Below, in pieces: positions 1 through 12,561 of a DNA stretch of 64,000 bases; within the stretch, counting starts at the first letter, position 1, and the number at the start of each line of letters is the position of its first letter. The stretch covers positions 12,940,670 through 13,004,669 of the forward strand of contig NC_087062.1 of assembly GCF_963678635.1 (NCBI RefSeq). The letters run 5' to 3'. The position numbers were made by a program, and so were the translations under genes. The notes under the pieces are model-generated. The model had not been told where the DNA came from, ran no database searches, and saw only the letters and a list, made by a program, of their open reading frames with translations. This stretch comes from Symsagittifera roscoffensis. Lineage: Eukaryota > Xenacoelomorpha > Acoela > Convolutidae.

Positions 1-899
1 TGAATCTAAGATCATTCACGTTTAAACGAGCCATACACAAATTTGTATTGAAGAGGGTAATTCGACCTAAATAACTTTATTGCTCAGTAAAAATTTAAAA
101 GGCTCAATTGTACCAAGTGTCGCACTTTGAAAAATTTCTGATAACTGAAGCGAAAAGTCGCTTGTAAATCAAAAGCTACTTTTCAGGAAACTCTGAAAAT
201 TGATACATCCCAAGTTGTTTTTTAAGGGTAACTAACCACATATGAAAAGGATGTCTAGATGAAGTAGAAGCTTGAACGGTTTTTTGCGCAGACATAATTT
301 CAATCGCTAAAAAGAGGCAAACTCAAGCAAGTAAAATGAAGAAAAAAAAGCTCTAAGCAAACAAAATGAAATAAGGAAAAGATTTGAAATACACCTTGAG
401 AAAAAAACTGTGAGATTAAGAGTATCACATCTGCTCCACGACCGCAACATATTGTAATTTCGCACATACTGGCCATCATTAAGGCAGCTACAGTTTCTAT
501 CAAATTGCCAATGCTACGCAGCAAACTCGACCAAAAAAATACTATCAAGTTCCAGCTTTGAACCTCCGACCTGTTTATAAGGAGTCTCACGTCCTCGCAT
601 CTGCGCCGCGGTCGCGTGGAAGTTAACTAGTGGTCCAGCTAATGCTGGATCCACCAGTTTAAACGCTTTTAACACAGAAGTGACGCAGAGCTTCGCACCA
701 CTTGCGGTACAATACTAGCATAAAATAAAAACATAAGTCTAAAATGAAATTTTGAAAAAAAAACTAGGTCATATGAACTTTCATATGTCTCGATAGATGT
801 TCATTCCAGGCAAACATGACAGAAACTTGAATTTTAAATCAGCAACAACAGATCAAAAATTAGGAAAAGAAACAAAGCCGACAATCTTCGAGCAGACAC
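1..899. other. AT-rich stretch without a supportable gene
   Basis: I see no coding signal here. The open frames are short, low-complexity and lack recognisable domains. Poly-A/T runs are common. The sequence is probably intergenic or intronic. Confidence 0.5.
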
Positions 900-1345
900 A
901 AGCTGAGCCGAAAAAAAAAGATTTTATAAAAAAAACATTCTAAGTCCCACGTTCTTAAACAACAAATTGCACTTGCAACTACAATGAAAGTTGTTTGCAG
1001 CCCAGGAAAAATCAGTGATGTGGCAACTAAGCCAACAATCTATGAGCTGAAACCACTTGAACAAAAAAAAAGGATTTTTGCTTTTTTAAAATCTTTAAAA
1101 TCCCCCTTGAAACTAGAATAAACAGCATTTGCACTACAATGAAAACTGCTAACAGCAAGAAAAATCAGCGGTATGGCAACTAAGCCGATCATCTGCGACC
1201 AGACGCTAACTGCACCGAAAAAAAATTATTTTTGCAATTTTTTGAAGTCTTTTAAGTCCCCCCTTGAAATTAGAATGAACAACATTTGCACTTGCAACTA
1301 GAAGGAAAAGTGTCTAGAGCACAAGCAAATACCGTTGTGGCAATT
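900..1345. repeat. about 160-bp diverged tandem repeat, three copies
   Basis: A block with the motif TTGCACT followed by a short A-rich stretch and GGCAACTAAGCC recurs with starts near 967, 1129 and 1286, so the period is about 157-162 bp. The copies are clearly diverged, with substitutions and small indels. No reading frame is conserved through them. They look like an old non-coding tandem duplication. Confidence 0.6.
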
Positions 1346-1782
1346 TATCCGACAAAACCTGAGCGAAAAAACGAAAAACCAACTATTCATTTTTGTCGGA
1401 ACTATTACTTCATTTTCCTTGATACTGAAAAACATAGCCAATCGAAGATTGGAAAAGAGTAATGAACGCAAGTAAACAAACAAAAACACGACTGTGTTAA
1501 AATAAATCTCAACTTTCGGTTTTAAAAGAAAAAATAGATGCCCTTTAAGCTCTTTGAAGTTCTAGAACGATTTATGATTGGCACTTTTTGATAACATTAA
1601 CCACCAAACTTGAGAAAACTGGATCAACAGGTAAAGTTTTTATTCCGCTAGTTTTATTCAAGAAATCAAAACTAGTTTTGGAAGCTTCATTCAGCGCTTC
1701 TATGCCAATAAGCATTTTTTGAAAACCAAAAAAGTTGTGCAAAAACTTAGTAAAATAATGTTCGAAATTAAATGTAAAGCAG

Positions 1783-4700
1783 CTGAGGGTACAAAAGCAG
1801 CTGCTTTACATCCAGGCCAAGGAAGAAGCAAACTGGAACGTGTTAACAGAAGGTAAGAAGAGATGTGAAGAGAAGATAAGAGAGTTGAAAAGAAGTGATT
1901 CAACTGATCTTGTTAAGCTAGTTGTTAACTCGAAAAAAAAAATGGTATATTCCAGTTTGATAACGCTTGCTTATTGCAAGCGTAATCATATTCTGTACTG
2001 ATACACTCAAAAAAAGGACTTTACGCAAAACCCTAGAGATTTCTGCATAAGTAGGGGATTAGCCGCTTATTTTAAGGAAAAACTCAACCCAGGAGGTTGA
2101 CCCTTACTCACAAAAGGTGCCGCTCTTTGAATTGAAGTCTCTATCTCAGATCTGGCCGGTTAGTTTTCGAAAAAGAATTACTTCCTAAATCCATAAACTT
2201 TTCTCTAGTTAAGCATGGGAATAGCCTCTTAAGCAGGGAAGAAGTCCACACATTGACTTTTAGATTGAACCCTTGATACCAGAATTAGCTAGTAGTTTTC
2301 GAGAAAAGATGAAAATTCAAAATGAAAAAAAAACAGGATAAATTCAAAAAAATGGATTTTTCCGAAGTTCATTTCAGCTTTTCTACAAATAAATAGCGTA
2401 AGGAAGCTTGCGCAAGGAAAATCTAAGCACCATGTTAGTTTAATTGGTGTCAAAAAATGGTCTTGTTTTAGGTTATAACTTTTTTCTACCGAATTTGGGG
2501 AAGAGCCACTTAAAAAGGGGAGATCACCACTTAAAAAGGGGAGATCACCGTGAGTTACACTCATACATCCAAGCCAAATATTCGTCCCTGAAGACTGAAT
2601 TTAGGGTACAGAAGACTGAATTTAGACCGCTGGTTTTTTACCTTGGAGGAGAGCCGCACGCTCGGCCGATCGACTTCCTTCAGCTGCTTCTACTTCTCCA
2701 ATAAGCATTTTTTGAAAACCAAAAAAGTTGTGCAAAAATTTAGTTAAAAAATGTTCGAAAATTTTAAGTTTTTTGCAATTCATTTTTTGAAGACAACTGT
2801 TTCGACGAAATGGTTTCGTTCTCTCATCACACCATCCACAAAAAAACGACACTAATTCAAAGAAAACAACCGTTCGTAGTTTTTTTTAATGTGGACGGAA
2901 CAGTCAGTGCTACTTGCACAGCAACGGACAACACTTGTAGTTTTTCGAATGGCGGTTTTTCATCCATTTAGACCAACTTGGGCTAAAAACAAATTTTGTA
3001 ATAAACAAATCATACGCAAATGAAGATACGTCTAATTGAGTTGAAACTGAACGATATCTTACCTGTTATTGACGTTTTTGATACAAAGTCGAAGCTACCT
3101 TGTCAGAAACCCTTTGAGCCAAAAAAATCAACAGGACTTCAGACTTCTGAAAAAGTTAGAGTCCACCTCACCCTCAAAACGCACAAACTTTATTTGCTCT
3201 TCAAAGGAAACAATATGAAGCTACTAAGCCGATATGATGTAGGCCGAAACCTATTAAGCCTGAAAAAAAACACGGCCAAGATCAGAAAAAAGTAATGAAC
3301 GCAAGTGAACATTAAAAAAAACAGACTTTCCTGAAATAAATCTCAACTTTCGATTTTAAAAGAAAAAATAGATGCCCTTTAAGCTCTTTGAAGTTCTAAA
3401 ACGATTTATGATTGGTGCTTTTTGATAACATGACCCCAACTAGAGAAAACTGGATCAATAGGTAAAGTTTTTTATTCCGCTGGAAATCTAAAAATTAAAT
3501 TCCACTTTCGAATTTAGAAATCGTTCACGTTTTTTTTTGCGGCCATTTCTACAATCGTATTTGGAGAGTTTTATTTACGTCACTTTGAGCAGATGCGTTT
3601 CAATTGAACTCAAAAATTGCATATAAACCTAAGTGCATCAATATTTTGAACTTTTTCCTGAAAAAAAAACCAACAGAAAATCAGCAAGACCTATATAACT
3701 GTCTTCACTACGTTCATTACTCTTAAGAAAACAAGATCCCGCCACGAACGAACCGCAAACCTGAGGGTACAAAAGCAGCTGCTTTACATCCAGGCCAAGG
3801 AAGAAGCAAACTGGAACGTGTTAACAGAAGGTAAGAAGAGATGTGAAGAGAAGATAAGAGAGTTGAAAAGAAGTGATTCAACTGATCTTGTTATACTAGT
3901 TGTTAACTCGGAAAAAAAATGGTATATTCCAGTTTGATAACGCTTGCTTATTGCAAGCGTAATCATATTTTGTACTGATACACTCAAAAAATGGACTTTA
4001 CGCAAAACCCTAGAGATTTCTGCATAAGTAGGGAATTAGCCGCTTATTTTAAGGAAAAACTGAACCGAGGAGGTTGACCCTTACTCACAAAAGGTGCCGC
4101 TCTTTGAATTGAAGTCTCTATCTCAGATCTGGCCGGTTAGTTTTCGAAAAAGAATTACTTCCTAAATCCATAAACTTTTCTCTAGTTAAGCATGGGAATA
4201 GCCTCTTAAGCAGGGAAGAAGTCCACACATTGACTTTTAGATTGAACCCTTGATACCAGAATTAGCTAGTAGTTTTCGAGAAAAGATGAAAATTCAAAAT
4301 GAAAAAAAAAACAGGATAAATTCAAAAAATGGATTTTTCCGAAGTTCATTTCAGCTTTTCTACAAATAAATAGCGTAAGGAAGCTTGCGCAAGGAAAATC
4401 TAAGCACCATGTTAGTTTAATTGGTGTCAAAAAATGGTCTTGTTTTAGGTTATAACTTTTTTCTACCGAATTTGGGGAAGAGCCACTTAAAAAGGGGAGA
4501 TCACCACTTAAAAAGGGGAGATCACCGTGAGTTACACTCATACATCCAAGCCAAATATTCGTCCCTGAAGACTGAATTTAGGGTACAGAAGACTGAATTT
4601 AGACTGAATTTAGACCGCTGGTTTTTTACCTTGGAGGAGAGCCGCACGCTCGGCCGATCGACTTCCTTCAGCTGCTTCTACTTCTCCAATAAGCATTTTT

Positions 4701-6497
4701 TGAAAACCAAAAAAGTTGTGCAAAAATTTAGTTAAAAAATGTTCGAAAATTTTAAGTTTTTTGCAATTCATTTTTTGAAGACAACTGTTTCGACGAAATG
4801 GTTTCGTTCTCTCATCACACCATCCACAAAAAAACGACACTAATTCAAAGAAAACAACCGTTCGTAGTTTTTTTTAATGTGGACGGAACAGTCAGTGCTA
4901 CTTGCACAGCAACGGACAACACTTGTAGTTTTTCGAATGGCGGTTTTTCATCCATTTAGACCAACTTGGGCTAAAAACAAATTTTGTAATAAACAAATCA
5001 TACGCAAATGAAGATACGTCTAATTGAGTTGAAACTGAACGATATCTTACCTGTTATTGACGTTTTTGATACAAAGTCGAAGCTACCTTGTCAGAAACCC
5101 TTTGAGCCAAAAAAATCAACAGGACTTCAGACTTCTGAAAAAGTTAGAGTCCACCTCACCCTCAAAACGCACAAACTTTATTTGCTCTTCAAAGGAAACA
5201 ATATGAAGCTACTAAGCCGATATGATGTAGGCCGAAACCTATTAAGCCTGAAAAAAAACACGGCCAAGATCAGAAAAAAGTAATGAACGCAAGTGAACAT
5301 TAAAAAAAAAACAGACTTTCCTGAAATAAATCTCAACTTTCGATTTTAAAAGAAAAAATAGATGCCCTTTAAGCTCTTTGAAGTTCTAAAACGATTTATG
5401 ATTGGTGCTTTTTGATAACATGACCCCAACTAGAGAAAACTGGATCAATAGGTAAAGTTTTTTATTCCGCTGGAAATCTAAAAATTAAATTCCACTTTCG
5501 AATTTAGAAATCGTTCACGTTTTTTTTTTGCGGCCATTTCTACAATCGTATTTGGAGAGTTTTATTTACGTCACTTTGAGCAGATGCGTTTCAATTGAAC
5601 TCAAAAATTGCATATAAACCTAAGTGCATCAATATTTTGAACTTTTTCCTGAAAAAAAAACCAACAGAAAATCAGCAAGACCTATATAACTGTCTTCACT
5701 ACGTTCATTACTCTTAAGAAAACAAGATCCCGCCACGAACGAACCGCAAACCTGAGGGTACAAAAGCAGCTGCTTTACATCCAGGCCAAGGAAGAAGCAA
5801 ACTGGAACGTGTTAACAGAAGGTAAGAAGAGATGTGAAGAGAAGATAAGAGAGTTGAAAAGAAGTGATTCAACTGATCTTGTTATACTAGTTGTTAACTC
5901 GGAAAAAAAATGGTATATTCCAGTTTGATAACGCTTGCTTATTGCAAGCGTAATCATATTTTGTACTGATACACTCAAAAAAAGGACTTTACGCAAAACC
6001 CTAGAGATTTCTGCATAAGTAGGGGATTAGCCGCTTATTTTAAGGAAAAACTCAACCCAGGAGGTTGACCCTTACTCACAAAAGGTGCCGCTCTTTGAAT
6101 TGAAGTCTCTATCTCAGATCTGGCCGGTTAGTTTTCGAAAAAGAATTACTTCCTAAATCCATAAACTTTTCTCTAGTTAAGCATGGGAATAGCCTCTTAA
6201 GCAGGGAAGAAGTCCACACATTGACTTTTAGATTGAACCCTTGATACCAGAATTAGCTAGTAGTTTTCGAGAAAAGATGAAAATTCAAAATGAAAAAAAA
6301 ACAGGATAAATTTCAAAAAATGGATTTTTCCGAAGTTCATTTCAGCTTTTCTACAAATAAATAGCGTAAGGAAGCTTGCGCAAGGAAAATCCAAGCACCA
6401 TGTTAGTTTAATTGGTGTCAAAAAATGGTCTTGTTTTAGGTTATAACTTTTTTCTTCCGAATTTGGGGTAGAGCCACTTAAAAAGGGGAGATCACCA
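1783..6497. repeat. 2-kb tandem array, two full copies and one partial
   Basis: The same sequence begins at 1783, 3761 and 5752, starting CTGAGGGTACAAAAGCAGC. The unit lengths are 1978 and 1991 bp, and the third copy stops at about 6497. The copies are about 98-99 per cent alike by eye and differ mainly in A-run lengths and scattered bases. Diagnostic variants are mosaic: copy 3 matches copy 2 near 5880-5900 but copy 1 near 5975-6060. That pattern suggests unequal crossing-over or gene conversion. Fragments of the unit also occur outside the array, near 1500-1780 and 6984-7145. A 21-bp block (CACTTAAAAAGGGGAGATCAC) is doubled inside copies 1 and 2. I see no convincing gene in the unit. Confidence 0.85.
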
Positions 6498-6983
6498 TAA
6501 TTTTTTAATTTTATTGAAAACCTCATCTCAAATTTGTGCAATACATATTTGAGAAACTGAAAAAACTCACAAATAGGTCAAAAATCGCAAATAAAAAGTG
6601 GAACGTTTGATAAAACGAAAAATGCAAGCACATAGAAAAACAGCCAGTTTCTCCATTGGTGCCTTTTTTGAATATTGGCGCAGTAGTTTTTGAGAAAAAT
6701 TGAAATTTCGGCGAGAAGTGCGAAAATTTTCCAAAGCGTTGCAAACGAAACAAAAAAACCCATACATTTTCATTATACCTATTTTTTCCAAACAGGACCT
6801 AACACAGGCCAAAAATACAGCAGAAACATATGCTTTAAAATTGCTGATGCTTAAATAGGTTTAAAAAAAGATTAAATTGAAATGCACCAAAGGTGCCACC
6901 AAATGAGCACTTTTATTTGCGACTTAGATTAGAAAACAAAATTCTTCGAAATAATACGGTACGCTTCGCTTGTGTAAAAAACA
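6498..6983. other. unique segment interrupting the 2-kb repeat
   Basis: The third array copy breaks off at about 6497. Unrelated AT-rich sequence follows until about 6984, where repeat sequence resumes (ACCGTGAGGTACACTCATAC) and continues to about 7145. No domain or RNA gene is recognisable in the interruption. Confidence 0.55.
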
Positions 6984-7092
6984 CCGTGAGGTACACTCAT
7001 ACATCCAAGCCAAATATTCGTCCCTGAAGACTGAATTTAGGGTACAGAAGACTGAATTTAGACTGAATTTAGACCGCTGGTTTTTTACCTTG

Positions 7093-7305
7093 GAGGAGAG
7101 CCGCACTCTCGGCCGATCGACTTCCTTCAGCTCCTTCTACTTCTCCGGAGACAACCACGTTAGGGTCAACCTCCTCTGGCTCCGGAGTACCCGGCGGAGT
7201 TAGAACATAAGCATTGTACACTTCCTCGGATACCGCTTCCTCCAGGGGTGGCGGGAAGGGAACTGATGCCATAGGCAATGTCTGGATACTATACTGTAAT
7301 ATCAA
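7093..7305 (-). CDS. possible exon of an unrecognised host gene
   Basis: On the minus strand this stretch encodes an acidic, proline-rich peptide (segments MASVPFPPPLEEAVSEE and TPPGTPEPEEVDPN). It ends in CTCCTCCAAG|GTAAAA, a good splice donor, at about 7092/7093. A candidate upstream acceptor (GATATTACAG) lies just above it at about 7290. The 3' end of this exon, with the same donor, is duplicated in the 2-kb array near 2640-2700 and 4625-4690, where its upstream part is replaced by other sequence. Composition is unlike the surrounding A/T-rich DNA, which favours real coding origin. I do not recognise the protein, and no further exons could be assigned. Confidence 0.35.
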
Positions 7306-8770
7306 ACTTGATTACCACAAGTAGAAAAAATGCACTTTCACAAAAAATTCTGTAAGCTTACTCACAAAAAAATCACTTTCATAATAAAATCTTTTACACA
7401 GATTTCGGAATCAGAGTGCTACTTATAGAAACAGAATGAATATTTCAACAACCTGCCGCAGCATCAACAATCGTGCATTACAAAGCAAAGATATCATGGC
7501 TAGATAGCAGACAAAAAAGTAAGAAAAAAGCCACTTAGTTGAAACAAAATGTTCTGAAAAAATAGCGATATCTAGGTCTGATTCTACCAAAATTTTATAC
7601 TTTGTGTCGAATTAAATTCATCTTAGGAATATTGCTAGCGAGAGAGATGATTGCCAGCAGTACATAACCATTGAAACAAAACTAGTAAAATTTAATTTAC
7701 ATTTTTTTCGTATTTCTAGTCATTTTTCAACAAAAACTGTTTTCCAATTGGCCCTTTTGACTATGACTGTCAAATATACCTATCTTCTAATTTTTCGTCA
7801 GATGCTACTACTATGACACCGCACAGAAAAAAAGACACTAATTTGAAAAATTGTATTTTTTAAAACTAGAATCAGAAGACACTATTCTTTGCTTGCTATA
7901 CTCTAAACTCAACATGGAAGATCAAAATTGAAAACAGATATTTAAAAGAACTTGAATACAACATTTTCAAGCAATTACAACAAAAAGAAATTACAGTACA
8001 GACACTTTATGAAAACTAGAAATCCTAGAAAACTAACCCAATTATATCAAATTTATTAAGTATGAAAATAAAACGCAAAAATTCATACATTCAAATCTCA
8101 AGCAATATTCGTTAAATACCTTCGTAGACAAAAACAGCCAAAACTGCAAAAAACTGCAAAGCTTTCAATAAATTTATTTCGATAGCTTTTAGACATATTT
8201 AAGCAATACGAGGTGCCACGACCTTGAACGAATTTCAAATCAAATTACTCAAACCTAAAAAGGACGCTAAGTTGCTGAAAACTATCTGCACACACTTTGA
8301 GAACAAAAAACTAAATCAAAACCGAGCATCCAAAAATTTGAAATTAAATTCAAAAAACAGCTTCAAAAAATTTCTGTTCAAACAGAAAGTTTACGCGTGC
8401 ATAAAAACTAAAAACCCATGATCACTACTTGAAATTTTTAATTGAATTGCATGTTACTTACATTAAACAGACCAGACCGCAAACAAGCCAACAAAAATTG
8501 GGACGAAATCCATTAGGGCTACGAAATAATCAATTTACATCTGAAAACTTTTGCAGCTGAGCTGTAGACGCAGTGTCACTTCAGTAGCTATAGACCAGGA
8601 ATTACAACTGCTAAAAGTACAACTTGGCTAAAAGTACAACAGCTGCTAAAAGTACAGCAGGAATTACAGCTGATTAAAAGTACAACTTAGTACAAAATTA
8701 AAAATGGAGATCGTGTACAAAGTTATTCACGGGAAAAAAGTCTGGTACGCGATTGCAATTTCCTTTGGAA
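7306..8770. other. AT-rich stretch without a supportable gene
   Basis: I see no domain, splice-consistent exon chain or RNA gene. Around 8608-8695 a short motif, CTAAAAGTACAAC, recurs several times in irregular spacing. Confidence 0.5.
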
Positions 8771-8771
8771 G

Positions 8772-8880
8772 GCAAGGTTAAATGGACCAGGAATTTAAAA
8801 ACCAGACACCCTCAAACTTCCTTTACCGATTGCAAGGTTAAATGGACCGGGAATTTAAAACCCAGGCACCCTCAAACTAT
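8772..8880. repeat. 60-bp direct repeat, two copies
   Basis: The sequence GCAAGGTTAAATGGACC begins at 8772 and again at 8832. The following about 45 bases are also shared with a few changes. It lies just beyond the 3' end of the CFAP119-like gene and has no evident function. Confidence 0.7.
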
Positions 8881-8949
8881 GTCTGAAGTCACCGGCAGAG
8901 TTCAGTATAATTCATACGCATTTGTAAGAGAAATTGTTTATAGCTTTGT

Positions 8950-10017
8950 TTACAGCTGGTTACCGATTTTAAGAAATTTGCTCTCGCCCTGTGTAATAAG
9001 AACGAATATTTGACGTCATACTGCCTTACCTCAGTTGAAGTAAGTTCCTCCACTTGTGTTTCAGAATAACCATAAGCGTATAGGTGATAATGCTGAAGAA
9101 TCCTATAACATTGAAAGCTCTCAACATAAGTCACAACTTGAAACGACAAATTTCACATTTGAACTCTGATTACGTGGTGGTCAAGAACTCCGAGAGCGAT
9201 TTAGCTTGTTCCGCTGATATGCAGTCAATGGGACACTGGTGTGCCGTTTGTTTACCCTCCTCACTTTCAGTTGAATTTTGATAAGCCGTCGCATTTTGCT
9301 CGTTGGATCCTAGCTGAGATGCTACCGTTGATACTCCACGAAAAGTATCGGTTAAAAATTCCGTCAACTCGAAGAGCGAGCTGCCGTCTAAAAATAGACA
9401 CAGCATAAACGACCCTGGCTCTTTTAGTATATTAGTAAACCTTCCAAATTATTACCTCTTATTAGGCCCATAAGCATATTAACGAGAGTAAAAACGGCCG
9501 ATATCTGTCTCGAATCGAAAGACTTCTGTGCACACCAGTAATACGATAGCACGTAGAAGTCTAACAGAGCTCCTGTGCCCCAGTCACTCTGCCAATTTTT
9601 GAGACCCATTATGCCAGCCAATTTGTCCATGACAACTTCGGCATTGAATTTCTTCAGATCTTTTATTGTGCTTTTCTTTAAAATCTGCCACGCAAAAGCA
9701 CCTTCCTTCTCTAACGCTTCAACTTCTTCGTCCTAATGAACACTTCCATTTTAAAGATACCTAATCGTATTTTAGTTAGAAAACTCTATTAGTCCTTTGA
9801 CATATAAAAAATCATAAAAGACAAGGGTAAAAATGATTCATAATTTACCGCACCTAGTTATTACAAGGATTATCAATATAACTGGTTATAAGCTTAAAAC
9901 TTTAACAAATTATGTAAACAGAACTACCTTTAGGTCATCCAAAGAAAATTCCTTGGATGTTGTGGACACTTTAGGTTTCGTTGCGGATGATTTACCCTTG
10001 CGTCCTTTAGTTGCCAT
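8950..10017 (-). CDS. CFAP119/CCDC189-like ciliary protein, five exons
   Basis: A spliced model fits exactly. Exons are 10017-9928, 9732-9456, 9387-9174, 9102-9030 and 8988-8950, with introns of 195, 68, 71 and 41 bp, all GT-AG. Phases agree throughout, giving 230 codons plus TAA. The start is the ATG at 10017, reading MATKGRKGKSS. The second exon carries GALLDFYVLSYYWCAQ followed by a QISAVFTLVN segment. The third and fourth carry SAEQAKSLSEFL and, across the splice, HYHLYAYGYSETQV. These patterns recall the conserved core of cilia- and flagella-associated protein 119 (CCDC189), recognised from memory of the family and not by search. The family is tied to motile cilia and sperm flagella. The 41-bp last intron and the last exon are the least certain parts. 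Confidence 0.6.
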
Positions 10018-10104
10018 TTTCAACCTGAAGAGCATCAGTAAAATATAAAAACTAAAGAACGAGTGTTTTTTGACCAGTTGATGATTACGACGTGCATTGC
10101 TCAA

Positions 10105-10559
10105 AAATATCTAACACAGCCAACAGCAGGGTCAACGAACTCAGGCATATTCACAAAAGAAATTTCCAAAGGAAATTGTTATCCAAAGAAGTGGTTCGGG
10201 CTCGAGCTGAATGAGCGAAACTGGAAAGTAAGCTCACCGAATCAAGAGTTGCTTTCATTGGAAACCTACCGGGTTGCCTTGTTCCAACGGCGTGGTTCTT
10301 CATTCACCTCAAGTCTTTGGATAGAAAATCAGAGCTGAAAGTTCGACAACAGGAAACTTGAAAATTTGACAGAAACTGTCGTTACTGAACACATCCAACA
10401 ACCTCGCTGTTATTGATGATATTCGTATCCCCAGTTTTGTTGAAGATTGCCTTCGTTTTGGCCCTAAGCACCCTGTGCTCAAGCGTTTCACAGGTTAACT
10501 TCTGATCTGTAGGCCTCCCAGGCCTCTGTCGACCAGATCTTTCTTGGACGTCCATTTCG
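10105..10559. other. spacer, probably 3' untranslated end of the truncated CR1-type element
   Basis: No gene is supported here. On the minus strand this follows directly from the end of the broken CR1-type ORF2, so the part nearest 10559 is probably its 3' UTR. I could not find a diagnostic 3' terminal repeat. The segment near 10105 is upstream of the CFAP119-like gene and may include its promoter. Confidence 0.35.
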
Positions 10560-11997
10560 TCATTCCATAAACGATGCGTCATATATTTCAGACGCCCATA
10601 GTTTGTCTAGTCTTGATTTGAAAACGTGTACACTCTCGCTTGATATTACTGTTTCGGGTAACGAGTTCCAGTCGTTGATGGCTGCAACTGTAAAGAAATT
10701 TTGTCTAGCAGTAGTTCTGGTCTACTTGGTCACATTATTGAAAGGGTTTCTTCTTGCGTCTTTCGTTGATTGTAAAAAATCATTCAGTCGCTGCTGTATC
10801 GTATAGGCCGTTCAGAATTTTGAAGACTTCAATCATTCTACCGCGTTTGCGTCTGTACTCGAGTGTTGGTAGTTTCAAAATCTGAAGTCGTTTCGAGTAG
10901 CTGTATTTGCGTATACCTGGAATAAGTTTCGTTGTGCGTCGCTGAACATTTTCAATCGTAATTTTGTCTTTTTTAAGGTATGGGTTCCATGCCTGATTTG
11001 CATACTCCAGATGTGTTCTTACTAAGGCTTTGTACAGGGTCGTTAGAATTTCAGAGGTCAGGTTCACTAAGCTTTTCCTGATTATCGCGACTATACTGTT
11101 TGCCACTTTAGTCTTTTTGGCGATGTGCTCACGGTATTGTAATCTTGAGTCAGCGATAACTCCCAGATCTTTCTCTGATTCAACTTTGCTTAGTTGTTTT
11201 CCGCCATTTAGGGTATAGTTCCGTTCAGATTGTTTCGTTCTTCCCGTTAGGGTGAGTGTATGACATTTTGTCAGATTGAACTTCATTAAACTGCTCTCAC
11301 CCCATTTGGAAATTTCATTCAGGTCGAATTGTAGTTTTTCCTCTTGAGTCTCATCGGTACTTGATCTGAATATTTTGGCGTCATCTGCGTATAGAAGCAT
11401 AGGGGATGTAATGCCATCCGTCATCGAGTTGATGTATAGCAAAAAAGTATTGGTCCCAGGACAGATCCTTGTGGGACTCCGCTGACAACTGGTGCCCACT
11501 TCGAAAAACTTTCGTTTACCATTACCCATTGCCTCCTATCCGTTAAGAATGCTCTGATCCAGTTTAAAGTTTTCTCTTTGATCCCATATTTTGATATTGT
11601 GTTCAATAGTCTTTTGTGGAGAACGCTATCAAAAGCTTTTTGGAAGTCAATGTACACTATTTCTACCTCATAACCCTTGTCCAGTTCCGCAATCCAGTCG
11701 TCGAGCGCTTTTAATAACTGGAGAGTCGTTGATCGACCTGGTAAGAAACAATACTGTTTGTCTGATAAGATGTTGTTTTGTCTCAAGAAGTCAAACAGGT
11801 GTCTTCTTATCACTTTTTCCATTTTTTTGCAACAGATTGATGTGAGGCTAACAGGTCTGTAATTGTTTGGGTCACTTTTTGTTTTCCAATCTTCGGGCTT
11901 TTCTCCTTTATCCCAGGAGTTTTGCATTAAAGAACACAGTATTTCAGCTATTTCATATCGGCATTCGCTCAAAATCTTTGGGTGAACATTGTCAGCT
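10560..11997 (-). pseudogene. CR1-type non-LTR reverse transcriptase, 5'-truncated and frameshifted
   Basis: The minus strand encodes the RT part of a CR1/Jockey-type ORF2. It runs from a NVHPKILSEC segment through NNYRPVSLTSICCK, YIDFQKAFDSV, SGVPQGSVLGP and the catalytic LLYADDAK, to the C-terminal NDWNSLPETVISSE region that closes such ORFs. The endonuclease domain is absent: the copy starts abruptly at about 11997, a usual result of 5' truncation during target-primed reverse transcription. The frame breaks at about 11430-11525, inside the GPxLF-to-YIN motif. A further break at about 10780 puts the last 70 or so residues, ending near 10560, in another frame. It is therefore a dead copy. 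A short repeat, TTTGGGTGAACATT, flanks the truncation point. Confidence 0.85.
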
Positions 11998-12488
11998 TTG
12001 GGTGAACATTCAACGAAAAGCAGTTTCTTGCTCGCGTTGATATTCTACTGGATGATCTGAAATATGCTGATATACCTCCGGAAAAACTGAATAAAATTAA
12101 TGCTCTCTTTGTGGGTTATATTGAATAATAAAAGAGGCATGGCTTTCACAGAAAAGTTACCCGTGCTATCAGGTGGCTGAAAGATCATAACGTTCTTGCT
12201 GTTCCGTACGACAAAGGTTCTGGTTTTTGCATTATGAAAGAAGCGAGGTACCATCAGAAGTTGCTAGACTTGCTAGCCGTTAAACAATTTCAGAAAGTTA
12301 CCATCAACACAAGAGCCAGTGCGAAACAAGAAACTGTGAAAGAACAAGAGAAAATTCGCTCTATTCTGTTATCCCTTCACCAGTCTGGAAACTTATCAAA
12401 AGAATTGTAACACAAAGTGCGATCTTGCGGCTCCCAACCAGCTAGCTTTAATGGCCTCGCTAAAAAGCACAAGGCCAATGCACCTTTG
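11998..12488 (+). pseudogene. Penelope-like element, 5' half of RT region (decayed)
   Basis: The plus strand encodes, with stops, a segment typical of the region just before the RT fingers in Penelope-like elements. It shows LKDHNVLAVPYDKGSGFCIM, then KARYHQKLLDLL-like sequence, then a degenerate GLPKIHK motif seen as GLAKKHKANAPL at about 12450-12488. Reading stops exactly where the (GTT)n tail of the neighbouring CR1-type element begins. The other half resumes at 17097. Because it is interrupted by stops and by the insertion, it is a fossil. Confidence 0.7.
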
Positions 12489-12516
12489 TTGTTGTTGTTG
12501 TTGTTGTTGTTGTTGG
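12488..12516 (-). repeat. (AAC)n 3' tail of the CR1-type element
   Basis: About nine GTT triplets on the plus strand form the 3' terminal microsatellite of the minus-strand element. CR1-clade elements commonly end in short tandem repeats instead of poly-A. Confidence 0.75.
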
Positions 12517-12561
12517 GGATTCACAGCACTGCTGTTGGGAGTCTTGGTCCCGGCGTCTTCT

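Noticed and set aside
3020-3295. 91-codon plus-strand frame repeated at 5008-5283
   Set aside because: It is repeated only because the 2-kb unit is duplicated; composition is Lys/Leu-rich with no domain.
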